Notes: a model not told the origin generated them from the letters alone. Shown: positions 1 to 8,879, counted from the first letter of the stretch. The stretch: 64,000 nucleotides of DNA from Mycetocola spongiae (GCF_020424085.1 NZ_CP080203.1:186001-250000); one strand, 5' to 3'. Program-made: numbers and translations.

Positions 1-873
1 GCCCAGCACATAGCCCGGCTGATCCGAGGATGTGGTGAGGATAATCGTGGGGGTCAGGAACATCATGAACGGGCCGTATTTACCCACCCGCAGATAGGCC
101 ACACAGGCCAGTGCGCTCAGCACGGCCAGGATCATCGGCCCGGGCTGCGGCACCAGGGTTGCGGCCGTGGCCAGGAGCACCCCGGCCACGGTGCCCAGGA
201 CGCGGTTGCCGGCCAGCCGCGAACGATCGTGTTCATCCACCGCGAGGATCAGGCAGAACGAGAGCAGTGCCCACGGGGCATAGGGGAAGTGGACCAGCTC
301 CGAGATGAGGAGGATCGCCGCGCCGCCCGCGGCCAGCATGGTCCCGTAGCGCAGGCGGTAGCGGATCGTCATCGGCGCGGGCGCGGCCGTGATGATCGGC
401 TTGGAGTGCGCCTCCAGGATGCGCCCGGCCCCGAGCACAATTGCCACACCCACCAGGGTGCCCAGCACAACATGCCAGAGCGGCACATCGGGGCGTGAAT
501 CGGCCAGGCCGGCGTAGACCACCAGGTTCACGGGGGAGCGGGTCAGGGCCGCCACCGAGTCCAGCCGGAACAGCCCCTGGCCCAGGCTCACCACGATCAG
601 CGCGAGGGTGAGCGGGCCGAGGCCCAGCGGGCCGATCAGATAGCCGAGGATCGAGATGCCCATCGCCCATGCCGCCGCGCCGAGTACCCAGGTTCCCGGG
701 AGGTGCCGCGAGGGTCCCAAAAATAACAGTGCGCCCAGATAGGCTGCCTGGGCGGCCGTGGGGCCCACAAATAGTGCTAGCGGCGCGAGGAGCAGCAGCG
801 CGAGAATCACGCCCCCGATCGCAAAAAGAAACGCCCCCTTGGGCAGGGAAAATATCTGCCTAATGTCGGTCAA
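1..873 (-). CDS. FUSC-like integral membrane protein, C-terminus beyond window
   Basis: The minus-strand frame reads without a stop from a TTG at 871-873 to the window edge (291 codons). The TTG is preceded by GGAGG at 880-884 with 6 bases between, so it is the likely start. The product has a short basic N-terminus, a hydrophobic block of about five segments (roughly residues 15-115), a cytoplasmic stretch, and a second block containing an arginine-rich NRVLGTVAGVLLA segment typical of FUSC (fusaric-acid-resistance-like) exporters. Family members are thought to export aromatic acids or similar compounds, but no substrate can be read here. Other frames over this stretch are shadows. The C-terminus is missing because of the window edge, not truncation. 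Family call is moderate; membrane protein call is firm. Confidence 0.75.
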   Translation of the reverse strand, partial: MTDIRQIFSLPKGAFLFAIGGVILALLLLAPLALFVGPTAAQAAYLGALLFLGPSRHLPGTWVLGAAAWAMGISILGYLIGPLGLGPLTLALIVVSLGQGLFRLDSVAALTRSPVNLVVYAGLADSRPDVPLWHVVLGTLVGVAIVLGAGRILEAHSKPIITAAPAPMTIRYRLRYGTMLAAGGAAILLISELVHFPYAPWALLSFCLILAVDEHDRSRLAGNRVLGTVAGVLLATAATLVPQPGPMILAVLSALACVAYLRVGKYGPFMMFLTPTIILTTSSDQPGYVLG

Positions 874-953
874 AATCTGCCTCCGGGGTGTTGGTTCCTG
901 CGGCTATTTGTCAATATTGAACCTACTGTAACCAGTTATTCAAAGGAGTGGGT

Positions 954-2198
954 ATGGAAAAATCACGGTTAGATGAATTTCACGAGGTCTATCGTGATCT
1001 GCACCGGCATCCGGAACTGAGTTTCCAGGAGCATCGCACCGCCGGAATCGTCGCCGATCGGCTGACGGCGCTGGGCTATACGGTCACCACGGGTGTGGGT
1101 CAGACCGGTGTGGTGGGTGTCCTGGATCGTGGTGCCGGGGCCACCGTCATGCTGCGTGCGGATATGGATGCGCTTCCCGTACTCGAGGCGACCGGGCTGC
1201 CCTATGCCAGCACCGTGACCGCGACCAACGCAAACGGCCTCGAGGTGCCCGTGATGCATGCCTGCGGCCACGATGTCCACACCACCGCCCTGCTGGGCGC
1301 TGCCGAGGAGCTCGCCGGGGACCCGTCCTGGGTCGGCAAGCTCATCCTGGTATTCCAGCCCTCGGAGGAAATTGGTAAGGGCGCAATCGCGATGATCGAG
1401 GATGGCCTGATCTCCCGCTTTGGTACCCCCGATGTGGTGCTGGGTCAGCATGTTGCCCCGCTGCCGGCGGGCGTGATTGGCCTGCGCGAGGGTGCCGCCT
1501 TTGCCGCCTCGGACGGACTGCGCATTACGCTGCATGGCCGCGGCGGGCACGGTTCCCGCCCCGAGACCACGGTGGATACCGTGGTGCTCGCGGCCTCGGT
1601 TGTGATGCGGTTGCAGACGATTGTGTCGCGCGAGGTCGCCGGAACCGAGACCGCCGTGGTCACCGTGGGAATGCTGCGCGCGGGTGATGCCGCCAATATC
1701 ATTCCCGATTCCGCGGTGCTGGAGCTGAGCATCCGCACCTTTGACCCGGATGTGCGCACCCGGGTTCTGGATGCCGTGACCCGGATCGTCAACGGCGAGG
1801 CCGAGACCGCCGGCGCCCCGCGCAAGCCGGAGATCGAGTTCATTCACTCCTTCCCCTCCGTCGTGAACGATGCCCCCGCGGGCGACCGCGTGAGTGCCGA
1901 GTTCGCCCGGGTGCTGCCGCAGGTTCGGGTGGTGGATCCCGGCGTGGTGACCGGGAGCGAGGATGTCGGGATGCTCGCCGAGGCCGCGGGTGCACCGTGT
2001 GTGTACTGGCTGCTCGGCGGGGCCGATCCGGCCAAATTTGCCCAGGCGAAGACGATTGATGACCTCACCAAGGTGGTGGCATCGCTGCCCTCCAATCACT
2101 CGCCAAAATTCGCCCCGGTGATTGAGCCCACGCTCGAGATCGGCATCAACGCGCTGGCCACGGCCGCGCGCACCTGGCTCGCGCCCGCCGCGCACTAG
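954..2198 (+). CDS. M20 family amidohydrolase (hippurate hydrolase / N-acyl-amino-acid hydrolase type)
   Basis: A 414-residue zinc peptidase-type hydrolase that removes acyl groups from N-acylated amino acids or related amides in the cytoplasm. Visible M20D marks are the metal ligand segment ADMDALP near residue 70, MHACGHDVHTT at 101-111 and the paired glutamates of PSEEIGKGA near 138, plus a dimerisation lid region with GRGGHGSRP. The start is the ATG at 954, with AAAGGAG five bases upstream; an in-frame GTG at 948 lies inside that ribosome binding site and is unlikely. It is transcribed alone, divergent from the FUSC-like gene, and ends at a strong hairpin. The substrate cannot be told from sequence. 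Confidence 0.9.
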   Translation: MEKSRLDEFHEVYRDLHRHPELSFQEHRTAGIVADRLTALGYTVTTGVGQTGVVGVLDRGAGATVMLRADMDALPVLEATGLPYASTVTATNANGLEVPVMHACGHDVHTTALLGAAEELAGDPSWVGKLILVFQPSEEIGKGAIAMIEDGLISRFGTPDVVLGQHVAPLPAGVIGLREGAAFAASDGLRITLHGRGGHGSRPETTVDTVVLAASVVMRLQTIVSREVAGTETAVVTVGMLRAGDAANIIPDSAVLELSIRTFDPDVRTRVLDAVTRIVNGEAETAGAPRKPEIEFIHSFPSVVNDAPAGDRVSAEFARVLPQVRVVDPGVVTGSEDVGMLAEAAGAPCVYWLLGGADPAKFAQAKTIDDLTKVVASLPSNHSPKFAPVIEPTLEIGINALATAARTWLAPAAH

Positions 2199-2234
2199 CG
2201 CCGCTGGTGCTCGCCCCGGGATAAACTCGGCACG

Positions 2235-2273
2235 AAATGCCCCGGATACTCATTGAGTATCCGGGGCATTTTG
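2235..2273 (+). terminator. Rho-independent terminator of the amidohydrolase gene
   Basis: A near-perfect palindrome with 17-18-bp arms (2235-2252 and 2254-2271) and a tight loop, followed by TTTT, 37 bases after the amidohydrolase stop codon. Confidence 0.8.
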
Positions 2274-2275
2274 GG

Positions 2276-2312
2276 AGGGGACGAAAAGAGTCAAACCCGC
2301 ATCCTCCGTGTT
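2276..2312 (-). repeat. tRNA-Gly 3'-end remnant, possible attachment-site scar
   Basis: These 37 bases match the 3' half of the intact tRNA-Gly at 4278-4314 at 27 of 37 positions without a gap, in the same orientation, including the T-arm region and the acceptor end. No 5' half of a tRNA follows. It lies at the far end of the low-GC island from the intact tRNA, where the distal copy of an attachment site would be after integration into a tRNA 3' end. It could instead be the relic of another tRNA. From 2313 to 2524 I see no gene or other signal. Confidence 0.45.
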
Positions 2313-2524
2313 TCCCGGCGGGCCGATCGCGCGCCGGAAAAATGGCAGGTGCGAAGATCGAATCTGTCTAGGCGGAGGTCTTTTGATCGGCGGCGAGGGC
2401 ATCTGCGATGAATGTGCCCCGTGGTTGATCCGGGACGGAAAGTGACGCCGCGCTCGCAGCGTGCTGGAACGAGCAACGGGTGTGCGGGGCGGCTATGTTG
2501 CCGGGTTCGTGCAATGTTTATAGT

Positions 2525-2550
2525 GGGGCGGTTCCCACGGGAACCGCCCC
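2525..2550 (-). terminator. GC-rich hairpin downstream of the secreted-protein operon
   Basis: Perfect 12-bp arms (2525-2536 and 2539-2550) around a two-base centre, 46 bases past the stop of the minus-strand gene at 2596. No U-tract follows on either strand, so it may be a 3'-end stabiliser rather than a classical terminator. Confidence 0.5.
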
Positions 2551-2595
2551 AGCGTGTGCATCGAGGCGGGGCCTCTGTCGGCGATGCAGGCGCGG

Positions 2596-2952
2596 CTATG
2601 GAGAGGGGAGAATCCACCTGTCCGTGGTGGGGTGATAAACCGCCTGCGAAGAGCGGGTTTCAAATGTTTCAAGAAGTGGTACGGAGATGCTCCAGCGCAC
2701 CCACTGCGAGATATCTTCGGAGTCGGGGTCGTACCTATTCCAAATATCGTCGCCTCGGGCCCGAGGGATGCTCAGCCTCAGGCTGAAGTTCCGCGGTGCC
2801 GGTGAGTCCACGTGGAAGTCAATCGTGACCGAGTCGGGCCCGGTTGTGATCTGATCCAGCGTCATCCCGTTGTCAAGAATCGAGAAGAAACCGGTCGAGG
2901 AAAACTCGGCATAAATACTTTTGATAATTTCATCGATGAGTGGAGCGCTCAC
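2596..2952 (-). CDS. Small acidic protein overlapping a secreted-protein gene; candidate immunity protein
   Basis: A 118-residue protein with no signal peptide or membrane segment and a clear excess of acidic residues. The GTG start at 2950-2952 shares its G with the TAG stop of the upstream gene (TAGTG), so the two are translationally coupled; AAAGG lies about 11 bases upstream inside the preceding gene. A longer in-frame ATG at 3001-3003 would only extend it across the upstream coding end and is less likely. I do not recognise the family. A cytosolic acidic partner directly behind a secreted, toxin-like gene is the usual arrangement of an immunity protein, but this is inference from context. 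Base composition is lower in GC than the neighbouring housekeeping genes. Confidence 0.7.
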   Translation of the reverse strand: MSAPLIDEIIKSIYAEFSSTGFFSILDNGMTLDQITTGPDSVTIDFHVDSPAPRNFSLRLSIPRARGDDIWNRYDPDSEDISQWVRWSISVPLLETFETRSSQAVYHPTTDRWILPSP

Positions 2953-3608
2953 TATCCAGCAGCCTTTCGCACCCAGGCCGCGCAGACCGTTGGACCTGCG
3001 CAATATGTTGTGATGACTCCTTTTGGGAGTCCATCGCTGAGCGGCTGAGTGTTGACGACCACTACGACGGTCATTGATTGGTAAATTTTACAGACAGCGA
3101 GCCAACAGCGGTACTCGTTTGCCGGAGTTCTGTAAACCAGTGTGTCCACGCCTTGGCGCACTCGCGATTGAGGAAAGCGTGTGGCTTTTTCCATCATTGC
3201 CATACTGACATTATGTTTGCCCACGTGAGTCCAGCCCCAGGAAGCATTCCCCTGACGAATCGCTACGCGGCTGCTCTTATTGTCCCACCAGGCCTTCACT
3301 GGGACATAGGCGGGGTTTGCTGCCCGCGTTTTTAGTTCGGACTTTGGTTCCAAATAGGCCTCGAAATCTCGAGGAGATTCGCCGCGTAGCTGCGGGCGGA
3401 TGTCTTGCCCTGCTTCACTAGCGTGTTGGATGAGTTCTGTTTTACTCACCTCTTCCCCAGGTGTTCCTGGTTCGACTCCCCACACGATTACAGTTTGGGA
3501 GTCAACCTCGAGAGGGTCGGGAATGCCAGCCGTGGCGTGCGCCGATGTCGGGACGAGAAGTAAAGCAGCCAATGAAATTGCGGTTGTTGTGATTCTAAAA
3601 CTTTTCAT
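2952..3608 (-). CDS. Sec-secreted protein with a possible RNase-toxin-like C-terminal domain
   Basis: A 218-residue protein with a classical signal peptide (basic start, hydrophobic core, cleavage after SAHA at residue 25). The ATG at 3608 follows GGGGG at good distance. The mature part has a charged linker to about residue 100, then a compact domain with WGWTHVGKHN (H128, H132), four cysteines (168, 173, 203, 209) and a strand-like VVVVVNT segment leading into KGVITTYC. A helix with conserved histidine followed by strands ending in an (I/V)-T-x-Y motif recalls the BECR-fold RNase toxins, but I cannot confirm this without a profile search. It overlaps the next gene by one base. The function is unproven; a secreted protein of unknown role is the safe call. 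Confidence 0.75.
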   Translation of the reverse strand: MKSFRITTTAISLAALLLVPTSAHATAGIPDPLEVDSQTVIVWGVEPGTPGEEVSKTELIQHASEAGQDIRPQLRGESPRDFEAYLEPKSELKTRAANPAYVPVKAWWDNKSSRVAIRQGNASWGWTHVGKHNVSMAMMEKATRFPQSRVRQGVDTLVYRTPANEYRCWLAVCKIYQSMTVVVVVNTQPLSDGLPKGVITTYCAGPTVCAAWVRKAAG

Positions 3609-4274
3609 AAGTACCCCCTTTGGGGGTCTTTGCCCCCGTGGAGCAAGGATAAGAGTGTGAAGCTTTTTTCGCTAGATGCTTTCGAAAATTGCCCACCTCA
3701 TACCGGGGTTCGGTCAGAAGTTATTCAGTTCGATTGCCAGCCCTTCGATCGCTCGCGAATTTGTGCGGGTGTGGCCGCCCTGCGCCTCCCGGTCGCCCAG
3801 AATCTGGTGATCAAGTAGGTCGGAAGCTAGCTGGCTGACCATCGCCTTGCGGTGGCGCTGTGACGCGTTCCGCAATAAAAATGGGGCGCTTCTACCGGAG
3901 CTGCCCTACCTCTGCCTATTTCGGTGGTGACTCGTTCTATGGGTCTAGAGCGCTCATCTGGGAGATGATGCGAGTCCTTCCGAATCGGGAGCGTTACTTG
4001 ATCATGGGTTTAGCTTCCCGGTATGCGGGAGCACAGTCGTTGCGGTATCTCGTCGGGTAACTTGGTCTACTGGCCCAGCGTTACGGACTTTTGTCTTGGC
4101 AATATGCGCATTAGCCATGATTTACATCAGGTTCGAGTCATACGAGTTTTGTCGGACTGAGGGCGGAGCCAAGGGGAAGTTTTCCCAGCGGGGGAGACGA
4201 CCCCGGATGCAAAAATCCCCCTCCGAGTTGAGACCCGGTCGGGGGATATGTTCTGTTGATCTTTATTGATTATT
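3609..4274. other. Gene-poor, lower-GC stretch between the secreted-protein gene and tRNA-Gly
   Basis: No gene can be supported in these 666 bases. An ACCCCC/GGGGGT inverted repeat at 3613-3627 sits over the ribosome binding site of the secreted-protein gene. A minus-strand open frame ending with a TGA at 3714-3716 runs back to a stop near 3890 without a convincing start and may be the C-terminal scrap of a lost gene. Plus-strand frames at 3630-3818 and 3860-4060 lack ribosome binding sites and any recognisable sequence. The stretch would fit the decayed part of an integrated element. Confidence 0.5.
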
Positions 4275-4348
4275 TGGAGGGGATGACGAGAATCGAACTC
4301 GCATCATCAGTTTGGAAGACTGAGGCTTTACCACTAAGCTACATCCCC
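4275..4348 (-). tRNA. tRNA-Gly (anticodon TCC)
   Basis: A full cloverleaf reads on the minus strand: acceptor GGGGATG pairs with CATCCCC, the anticodon loop CTTCCAA gives TCC, and the T-arm carries GTTCGATTC. The 3' CCA is encoded (complement of 4275-4277). Its 3' end faces the low-GC island at 2276-4274. Confidence 0.95.
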
Positions 4349-4390
4349 ACTGCGGCGGGCTTTTGAGCCCTCCTCGGTGGTGCGTTATTC

Positions 4391-4420
4391 ATAGTAGTAC
4401 AGGTTTGCCCCGGGTGTGAA
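4391..4420 (-). promoter_or_regulatory. Likely promoter of tRNA-Gly
   Basis: On the minus strand TTCACA (4415-4420) and TACTAT (4391-4396) are separated by 18 bases, placing transcription start about 35 bases ahead of the tRNA. Confidence 0.55.
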
Positions 4421-4578
4421 CACGGCCGCGCACCCCGGGCGCGGCGCAGGAACTTCGAGGGGTAATCCGAGCCGCGTTTTGTTTTTGGTAACGGTACCGG
4501 TGCAATTGTCGGCTAGACTGACGGAGGTCAATTAGCCTGCCGCTTTATTGCGGAATTGATCATCACCGGCTTTACTGC

Positions 4579-4652
4579 CGGGGCGTAGCTCAGCTTGGTA
4601 GAGCGCCCGCTTTGGGAGCGGGAGGTCGCAGGTTCGAATCCTGTCGCCCCGA
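4579..4652 (+). tRNA. tRNA-Pro (anticodon TGG)
   Basis: Cloverleaf with acceptor CGGGGCG/CGCCCCG, D-arm AGCTCAGCTTGGTAGAGC, anticodon loop TTTGGGA (TGG) and T-arm GGTTCGAATCC. CCA is not encoded. It lies 55 bases ahead of the trigger factor gene, an arrangement common in this bacterial group, and may share its transcript. Confidence 0.95.
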
Positions 4653-4707
4653 CGAGGCCCACTCCTCAACCGAGGACAAATCCAACCATTCAGGAGAACA
4701 CATCATC

Positions 4708-6030
4708 GTGAAGTCGACGGTCGAACAGCTCAGCCCCACCCGCGTCAAGCTCAACATTGAGGTTAGCCCGGAGGACCTGCAGCCCGCCATCAAGCGTGCC
4801 TATGCCCAGATTGCCGAGCAGATCAACGTGCCCGGTTTCCGCAAGGGTAAGGTCCCCGCCGCTCTCATCGACCAGCGCGTCGGTAAGGGTGCCGTAATCG
4901 AGCAGGCCGCCAACGAGGGTCTGGACGGTTTCTACCGTGCGGCCGTCGAGGAGCACGGTGTGCGCGTTCTGGGTCGTCCCCAGGCGGACATCACCGACTG
5001 GCCCTCCGAGAAGGACATGTCGGGCGACCTGAAGGTCACCATCGAGGTTGACGTGCGTCCCGAGATCACGCTGCCCGCCTATGACGGAATCACCGTCGAG
5101 GTGGAGGCCGCCGAGGTCACCGACGCCGACGTCGCCGAGGAGCTGGAGGCCCTGCGCACCCGCTTCGGCACGCTGGTCACGGTAGAGCGTCCCGCCGCCA
5201 AGGGCGACTTCGCCCAGATCGACCTGATCGCCACGATCGACGGCGCCGAGGTCGATAACGCCTCCGGCATCTCCTATGAGATCGGCTCCGGCGAGCTCAT
5301 CGAGGGCATCGACGAGGCCCTCGACACGCTCACCGCTGGCGAGTCCACCACCTTCTCCGCCCCGCTGCTCGGTGGCGAGTACGCCGGTAAGGACGCGGAG
5401 ATCGCCGTGACCCTGACCGCCGTCAAGGAGCGCGAGCTGCCCGAGGCCGATGACGAGTTCGCTCAGATCGCCTCCGAGTTCGACACCATCGCCGAGCTGA
5501 CCGAGTCGCTCAAGGAGCAGGCCGCCAGCAAGAAGGCCTTCGGACAGGGTTCCGAGGCCCGCAATAAGCTTGTTGAGCTGCTGCTCGAGGCCGTCGAGAT
5601 CCCCGTTCCCGCCAAGGTTGTTGAAGACGAGGTGAACCGTCACCTCGAGGGTGAGGGTCGTCTCGAGGACGATGAGCACCGCGCCGAGGTCACCGAGTCC
5701 TCCGAGAAGACCTTCCGCAGCCAGATCCTTCTGGACGCCGTGGCCGAGACCGAGCAGGTTAAGGTCAGCCAGGAGGAGCTCACCCAGTACCTCATCCAGG
5801 GTGCCGCTCAGTACGGCATGGAGCCGGGCGAGTTCATCCAGGTTCTGGACCAGAACGGCCAGATCCCCGCGATGGTCGGAGAGGTTGCCCGCAATAAGGC
5901 CCTCGCCGTTGTCCTGGGCAAGGTCAAGGTTGTAGACACCAACGGCGCAGCCGTTGACCTCACCGGATTCATCCCCACCGAAGAGGACGAGGCCGAGGCC
6001 GAGACCGCAGAGGTAGCCGAGGAGAAGTAG
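4708..6030 (+). CDS. tig: Trigger factor, ribosome-associated chaperone and prolyl isomerase
   Basis: A 440-residue chaperone that binds the ribosomal exit tunnel and shields nascent chains. The N-terminal ribosome-binding domain contains the signature [12 protein letters not shown] near residues 45-57, the FKBP-type isomerase domain lies at about 155-240 ([15 protein letters not shown]), and the C-terminal helical chaperone arms follow, ending in an acidic Glu/Ala tail. The start is the GTG at 4708 behind AGGAG; upstream in-frame codons run back into tRNA-Pro and are not coding. It heads the tig-clp neighbourhood but is closed off by a strong terminator. Confidence 0.97.
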   Translation: MKSTVEQLSPTRVKLNIEVSPEDLQPAIKRAYAQIAEQINVPGFRKGKVPAALIDQRVGKGAVIEQAANEGLDGFYRAAVEEHGVRVLGRPQADITDWPSEKDMSGDLKVTIEVDVRPEITLPAYDGITVEVEAAEVTDADVAEELEALRTRFGTLVTVERPAAKGDFAQIDLIATIDGAEVDNASGISYEIGSGELIEGIDEALDTLTAGESTTFSAPLLGGEYAGKDAEIAVTLTAVKERELPEADDEFAQIASEFDTIAELTESLKEQAASKKAFGQGSEARNKLVELLLEAVEIPVPAKVVEDEVNRHLEGEGRLEDDEHRAEVTESSEKTFRSQILLDAVAETEQVKVSQEELTQYLIQGAAQYGMEPGEFIQVLDQNGQIPAMVGEVARNKALAVVLGKVKVVDTNGAAVDLTGFIPTEEDEAEAETAEVAEEK

Positions 6031-6048
6031 TCTCCCCGTAGCGTCATA

Positions 6049-6085
6049 AACGACCCGCCCGGTTTTCCGGGCGGGTCGTTTTTTT
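6049..6085 (+). terminator. Rho-independent terminator of tig
   Basis: Perfect 14-bp stem (6049-6062 with 6067-6080), TTTT loop and a run of seven T, 18 bases after the tig stop. Confidence 0.92.
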
Positions 6086-6104
6086 CCTGCGATATCCTGG
6101 GGGA

Positions 6105-6554
6105 GTGGCGGGCACCAAAATCCGCGGAAAGAGCGGATATACCGTGCGCATGTGGACCCTCGTTGGCGTGATCCTGACGGCCCTGCTGGCCGCCCTCGGC
6201 GCGAGCGCCCTGGCCGGCGGGCTCGACCCCGTGGCCGATGCCCTCTATCTGGAGCGCGGGCTGATGATCGCCCTGGGTTTGGGAATCCTCGCCGAGGCGC
6301 TGTGTGCCGCCGTGCTCCTGGTGCTGCGCCACCTTCGCGAGCGCCCCGAGCGCCCCGTGCTGGCGCGGCGTAGCAACCTGGTGCTGTTTATCCTGGCCCT
6401 GCTGATCCCGGTGGCCGCGGCCATCCTGGACGCCGTGCAGGGCGGCAGCGATGCGGTCCTCGTCATCATCCTGCTGATCCCCATCGCCTATCTGCCGGGC
6501 ATCCTCGCCTATCGCAACGTGCGCGCCTTCCGCCTCGCCGCGCGGCGCCCCTAG
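6105..6554 (+). CDS. Small four-helix membrane protein of unknown function
   Basis: A 149-residue protein with four hydrophobic segments (about residues 16-38, 47-73, 85-107 and 112-130) joined by short loops rich in arginine. I do not recognise a family. The GTG at 6105 lies exactly where transcription would start from a TATCCT -10 box at 6093-6098, so the message may be leaderless; an internal ATG at 6150 just ahead of the first helix is the alternative start. It stands alone between the tig terminator and the SulP gene. Confidence 0.65.
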   Translation: MAGTKIRGKSGYTVRMWTLVGVILTALLAALGASALAGGLDPVADALYLERGLMIALGLGILAEALCAAVLLVLRHLRERPERPVLARRSNLVLFILALLIPVAAAILDAVQGGSDAVLVIILLIPIAYLPGILAYRNVRAFRLAARRP

Positions 6555-6705
6555 CTGCACGCCGCCCGCGGGCCACCCCGGGGCGGCGCGGACCGGGAGG
6601 CTAGGATAGGGTTTCCCGGCCGCCGGATTTCCTCCCCGACCGCGACCGTTCTCCTCCACGCCGCCGCCGTCCCCTCCGGGACCGCCTGCCCTCCCGGGAA
6701 GCCCC

Positions 6706-8178
6706 ATGACCATAGCAATCCCCAGTGCCCCCACCGTGCGCACAGCCCTGCGCAGCCCGCGCCTGCTCACCCGCGAACTCCTCGCCGGGTTGGTGGTTGC
6801 GGTCGCGCTGATTCCCGAGGCGATCTCCTTTTCGATCATCGCCGGGGTGGACCCGCGCTATGGCCTGTTCTCCTCGTTTATCATGGCGGTTTCGATCTCC
6901 GTGCTGGGCGGTCGGCCCGCAATGATCAGTGCCGCCACGGGCGCCGTGGCGCTTGTGATCGCGCCGGTTGCGCGCGAATACGGGGTGGATTATTTTATCG
7001 CCACGGTGATCCTGGCCGGGCTCTTCCAGGTGGTGCTCGCGGCGATCGGCGTCACCCGGCTGCTGCGCTTTATTCCGCGCAGCGTGATGATCGGCTTTGT
7101 GAACGCCCTCGCGATTCTTGTGGTGCTGGCCCAGGTGCGACACCTCGTGGGTGTGCCGTGGCTGGTCTATCCCCTGGTGGCCCTCGCAATCGCGATCCTG
7201 GTGCTGCTGCCGCGCGTGACCCGCGCGGTTCCGGCGCCCCTCGTGGCGATCGTGGTGGTCACGCTGATCGTGGTGCTCTCGGGCGCGCAGATACCCACCG
7301 TGGGTGATCAGGGGGCACTTCCGCGCAGCCTGCCCGAGTTTTTTCTTCCGCATGTTCCCCCCACCCTGGAGACGCTCGGGATCATCGCGCCCTATGCGCT
7401 CGCGATGGCGCTGGTGGGGCTCCTGGAATCGCTCATGACGGCAAAACTCGTGGACGAGATCACCGATACCGGCTCCAATAAGACCCGCGAGTCCTGGGGC
7501 CAGGGGGTGTCCAATATTCTCTCCGGCCTTTTTGGTGGGATGGGCGGCTGCGCGATGATCGGCCAGACCATGGTGAACGTGAAGGCCTCGGGCGCACGCA
7601 CCCGGCTCTCCACGTTTGCCGCGGGCGTATTTTTGCTTGCGCTGGTGGTGTTTTTAGGGGATATTGTGGCGGTGATCCCGATGGCCGCGCTGGTGGCCGT
7701 GATGATCATGGTCTCGGTGGATACGTTTGACTGGCACAGCTTTGCGCCGGCCACGCTGCGCCGGATGCCGCCCGGGGAGACCGGCGTGATGCTGCTCACC
7801 GTGATCGTGGTGGTCGCCACCGAGAACCTCGCGATCGGCGTGATCGCGGGGGTGCTCGCGGCCATGACCGTGTTTGCCCGCCGGGTTGCGCACCTGGCCA
7901 CGGTGCAGCGCGAGCTGCGTGCCGACACCGCATATTATCGGGTGCGGGGTGCGCTCTTTTTTGCCTCCAGCAACGACCTGGTCACCCAGTTCTCCTATGC
8001 CGAGGACCCCGCCACGGTGGTGATCGATTTCACCGGCGCGGAGATCTGGGATGCCTCGACCGTGGCCGCACTGGACGGCATCGAGGAACGCTATGCCCGG
8101 CGCGGCATCACCGTGACACTGACCGGGCTGAACGCCCGCAGTGCCGACCTGCGCCGCCGGTTAAGCGGCACGCTCTAG
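6706..8178 (+). CDS. SulP family anion permease with STAS domain
   Basis: A 490-residue inner-membrane transporter of the SulP/SLC26 family, whose members carry sulfate, bicarbonate or other anions. The N-terminal membrane domain spans about residues 20-395, opening with the family hallmark ALIPEAISFSIIAGVDPRYGL; a cytoplasmic STAS domain follows at about 400-490 (VVIDFTGAEIWDASTVAALD). The ATG at 6706 is taken as start; the ribosome binding site is weak (GGAAGCCCC). No carbonic anhydrase or sulfur-assimilation gene lies near, so the anion cannot be named. It is a single gene, followed by clpP1. Confidence 0.9.
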   Translation: MTIAIPSAPTVRTALRSPRLLTRELLAGLVVAVALIPEAISFSIIAGVDPRYGLFSSFIMAVSISVLGGRPAMISAATGAVALVIAPVAREYGVDYFIATVILAGLFQVVLAAIGVTRLLRFIPRSVMIGFVNALAILVVLAQVRHLVGVPWLVYPLVALAIAILVLLPRVTRAVPAPLVAIVVVTLIVVLSGAQIPTVGDQGALPRSLPEFFLPHVPPTLETLGIIAPYALAMALVGLLESLMTAKLVDEITDTGSNKTRESWGQGVSNILSGLFGGMGGCAMIGQTMVNVKASGARTRLSTFAAGVFLLALVVFLGDIVAVIPMAALVAVMIMVSVDTFDWHSFAPATLRRMPPGETGVMLLTVIVVVATENLAIGVIAGVLAAMTVFARRVAHLATVQRELRADTAYYRVRGALFFASSNDLVTQFSYAEDPATVVIDFTGAEIWDASTVAALDGIEERYARRGITVTLTGLNARSADLRRRLSGTL

Positions 8179-8268
8179 ACTCGGCGCACGCCGTGGGCGA
8201 ACATGCCTGCGCCGGGCCGCCCGGCGCGATAGATTCAATGCGACGCACAAAATGGAATGGAGCGCGAC

Positions 8269-8850
8269 ATGGCCGAACCGACACTGCAGCCCGGTGTTTT
8301 TGACCGACTTCTGAAGGACCGTATCATCTGGCTCGGTTCCGAAGTCCGCGACGATAACGCAAACGAGATCGCAGCCAAGCTGCTTCTCCTTGCCGCCGAG
8401 GACTCCGAGGCCGATATCTACCTCTACATCAACTCTCCCGGTGGTTCGATCACCGCCGGTATGGCCATCTACGACACCATGCAGTTCGTCCCCAATGACA
8501 TCGTCACTGTGGGAATCGGTATGGCCGCCTCGATGGGGCAGCTGCTGCTGACCGCCGGAACCAAGGGCAAGCGCTATATCACGCCCAATGCCCGCGTCCT
8601 CCTGCACCAGCCCCACGGTGGCTTCGGCGGAACCTCCTCCGATATCCAGACCCAGGCCGCGCTGATTAACGACATGAAGCAGCGCCTCGCCCAGATCACC
8701 GCCGACCAGACCGGCAAGAGCGTTGAGCAGGTGAACGAGGATGGTGACCGCGATCGCTGGTTCACCGCCGAGGAGGCCCTCGAATACGGTTTTGTTGACC
8801 ACATCCGTTCCTCCGCCTCCGACGTCGCCGGCGGCGGCGGCACCAAATAA
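8269..8850 (+). CDS. clpP1: ATP-dependent Clp protease proteolytic subunit, first copy
   Basis: A 193-residue serine protease subunit that forms the mixed ClpP1P2 barrel of actinobacteria and degrades substrates fed by ClpX or ClpC. The nucleophile serine sits in [11 protein letters not shown] and the catalytic histidine in LLHQPHGG; the aspartate follows in the C-terminal third. The start is the ATG at 8269 (MAEPTLQPG), with TGGAG seven bases upstream; an in-frame ATG at 8257 would swallow that site. It is followed after 29 bases by clpP2, so the two are co-transcribed and co-assembled. Confidence 0.95.
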   Translation: MAEPTLQPGVFDRLLKDRIIWLGSEVRDDNANEIAAKLLLLAAEDSEADIYLYINSPGGSITAGMAIYDTMQFVPNDIVTVGIGMAASMGQLLLTAGTKGKRYITPNARVLLHQPHGGFGGTSSDIQTQAALINDMKQRLAQITADQTGKSVEQVNEDGDRDRWFTAEEALEYGFVDHIRSSASDVAGGGGTK

Positions 8851-8879
8851 CCGCCGAAGAAAGACAGGAATCACTTATC

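Noticed and set aside
969-2195. 408-codon open frame antisense to the amidohydrolase gene
   Set aside because: His/Gly/Arg-rich composition typical of the antisense of high-GC coding DNA, no ribosome binding site, and the plus strand has a full M20 enzyme.
3860-4060. 66-codon plus-strand frame near tRNA-Gly
   Set aside because: GTG start without ribosome binding site and no recognisable sequence; lies in decayed island DNA.
6601-7353. 250-codon open frame antisense to the SulP gene
   Set aside because: His/Arg/Gly-rich translation without motifs; the plus strand is a clear transporter.
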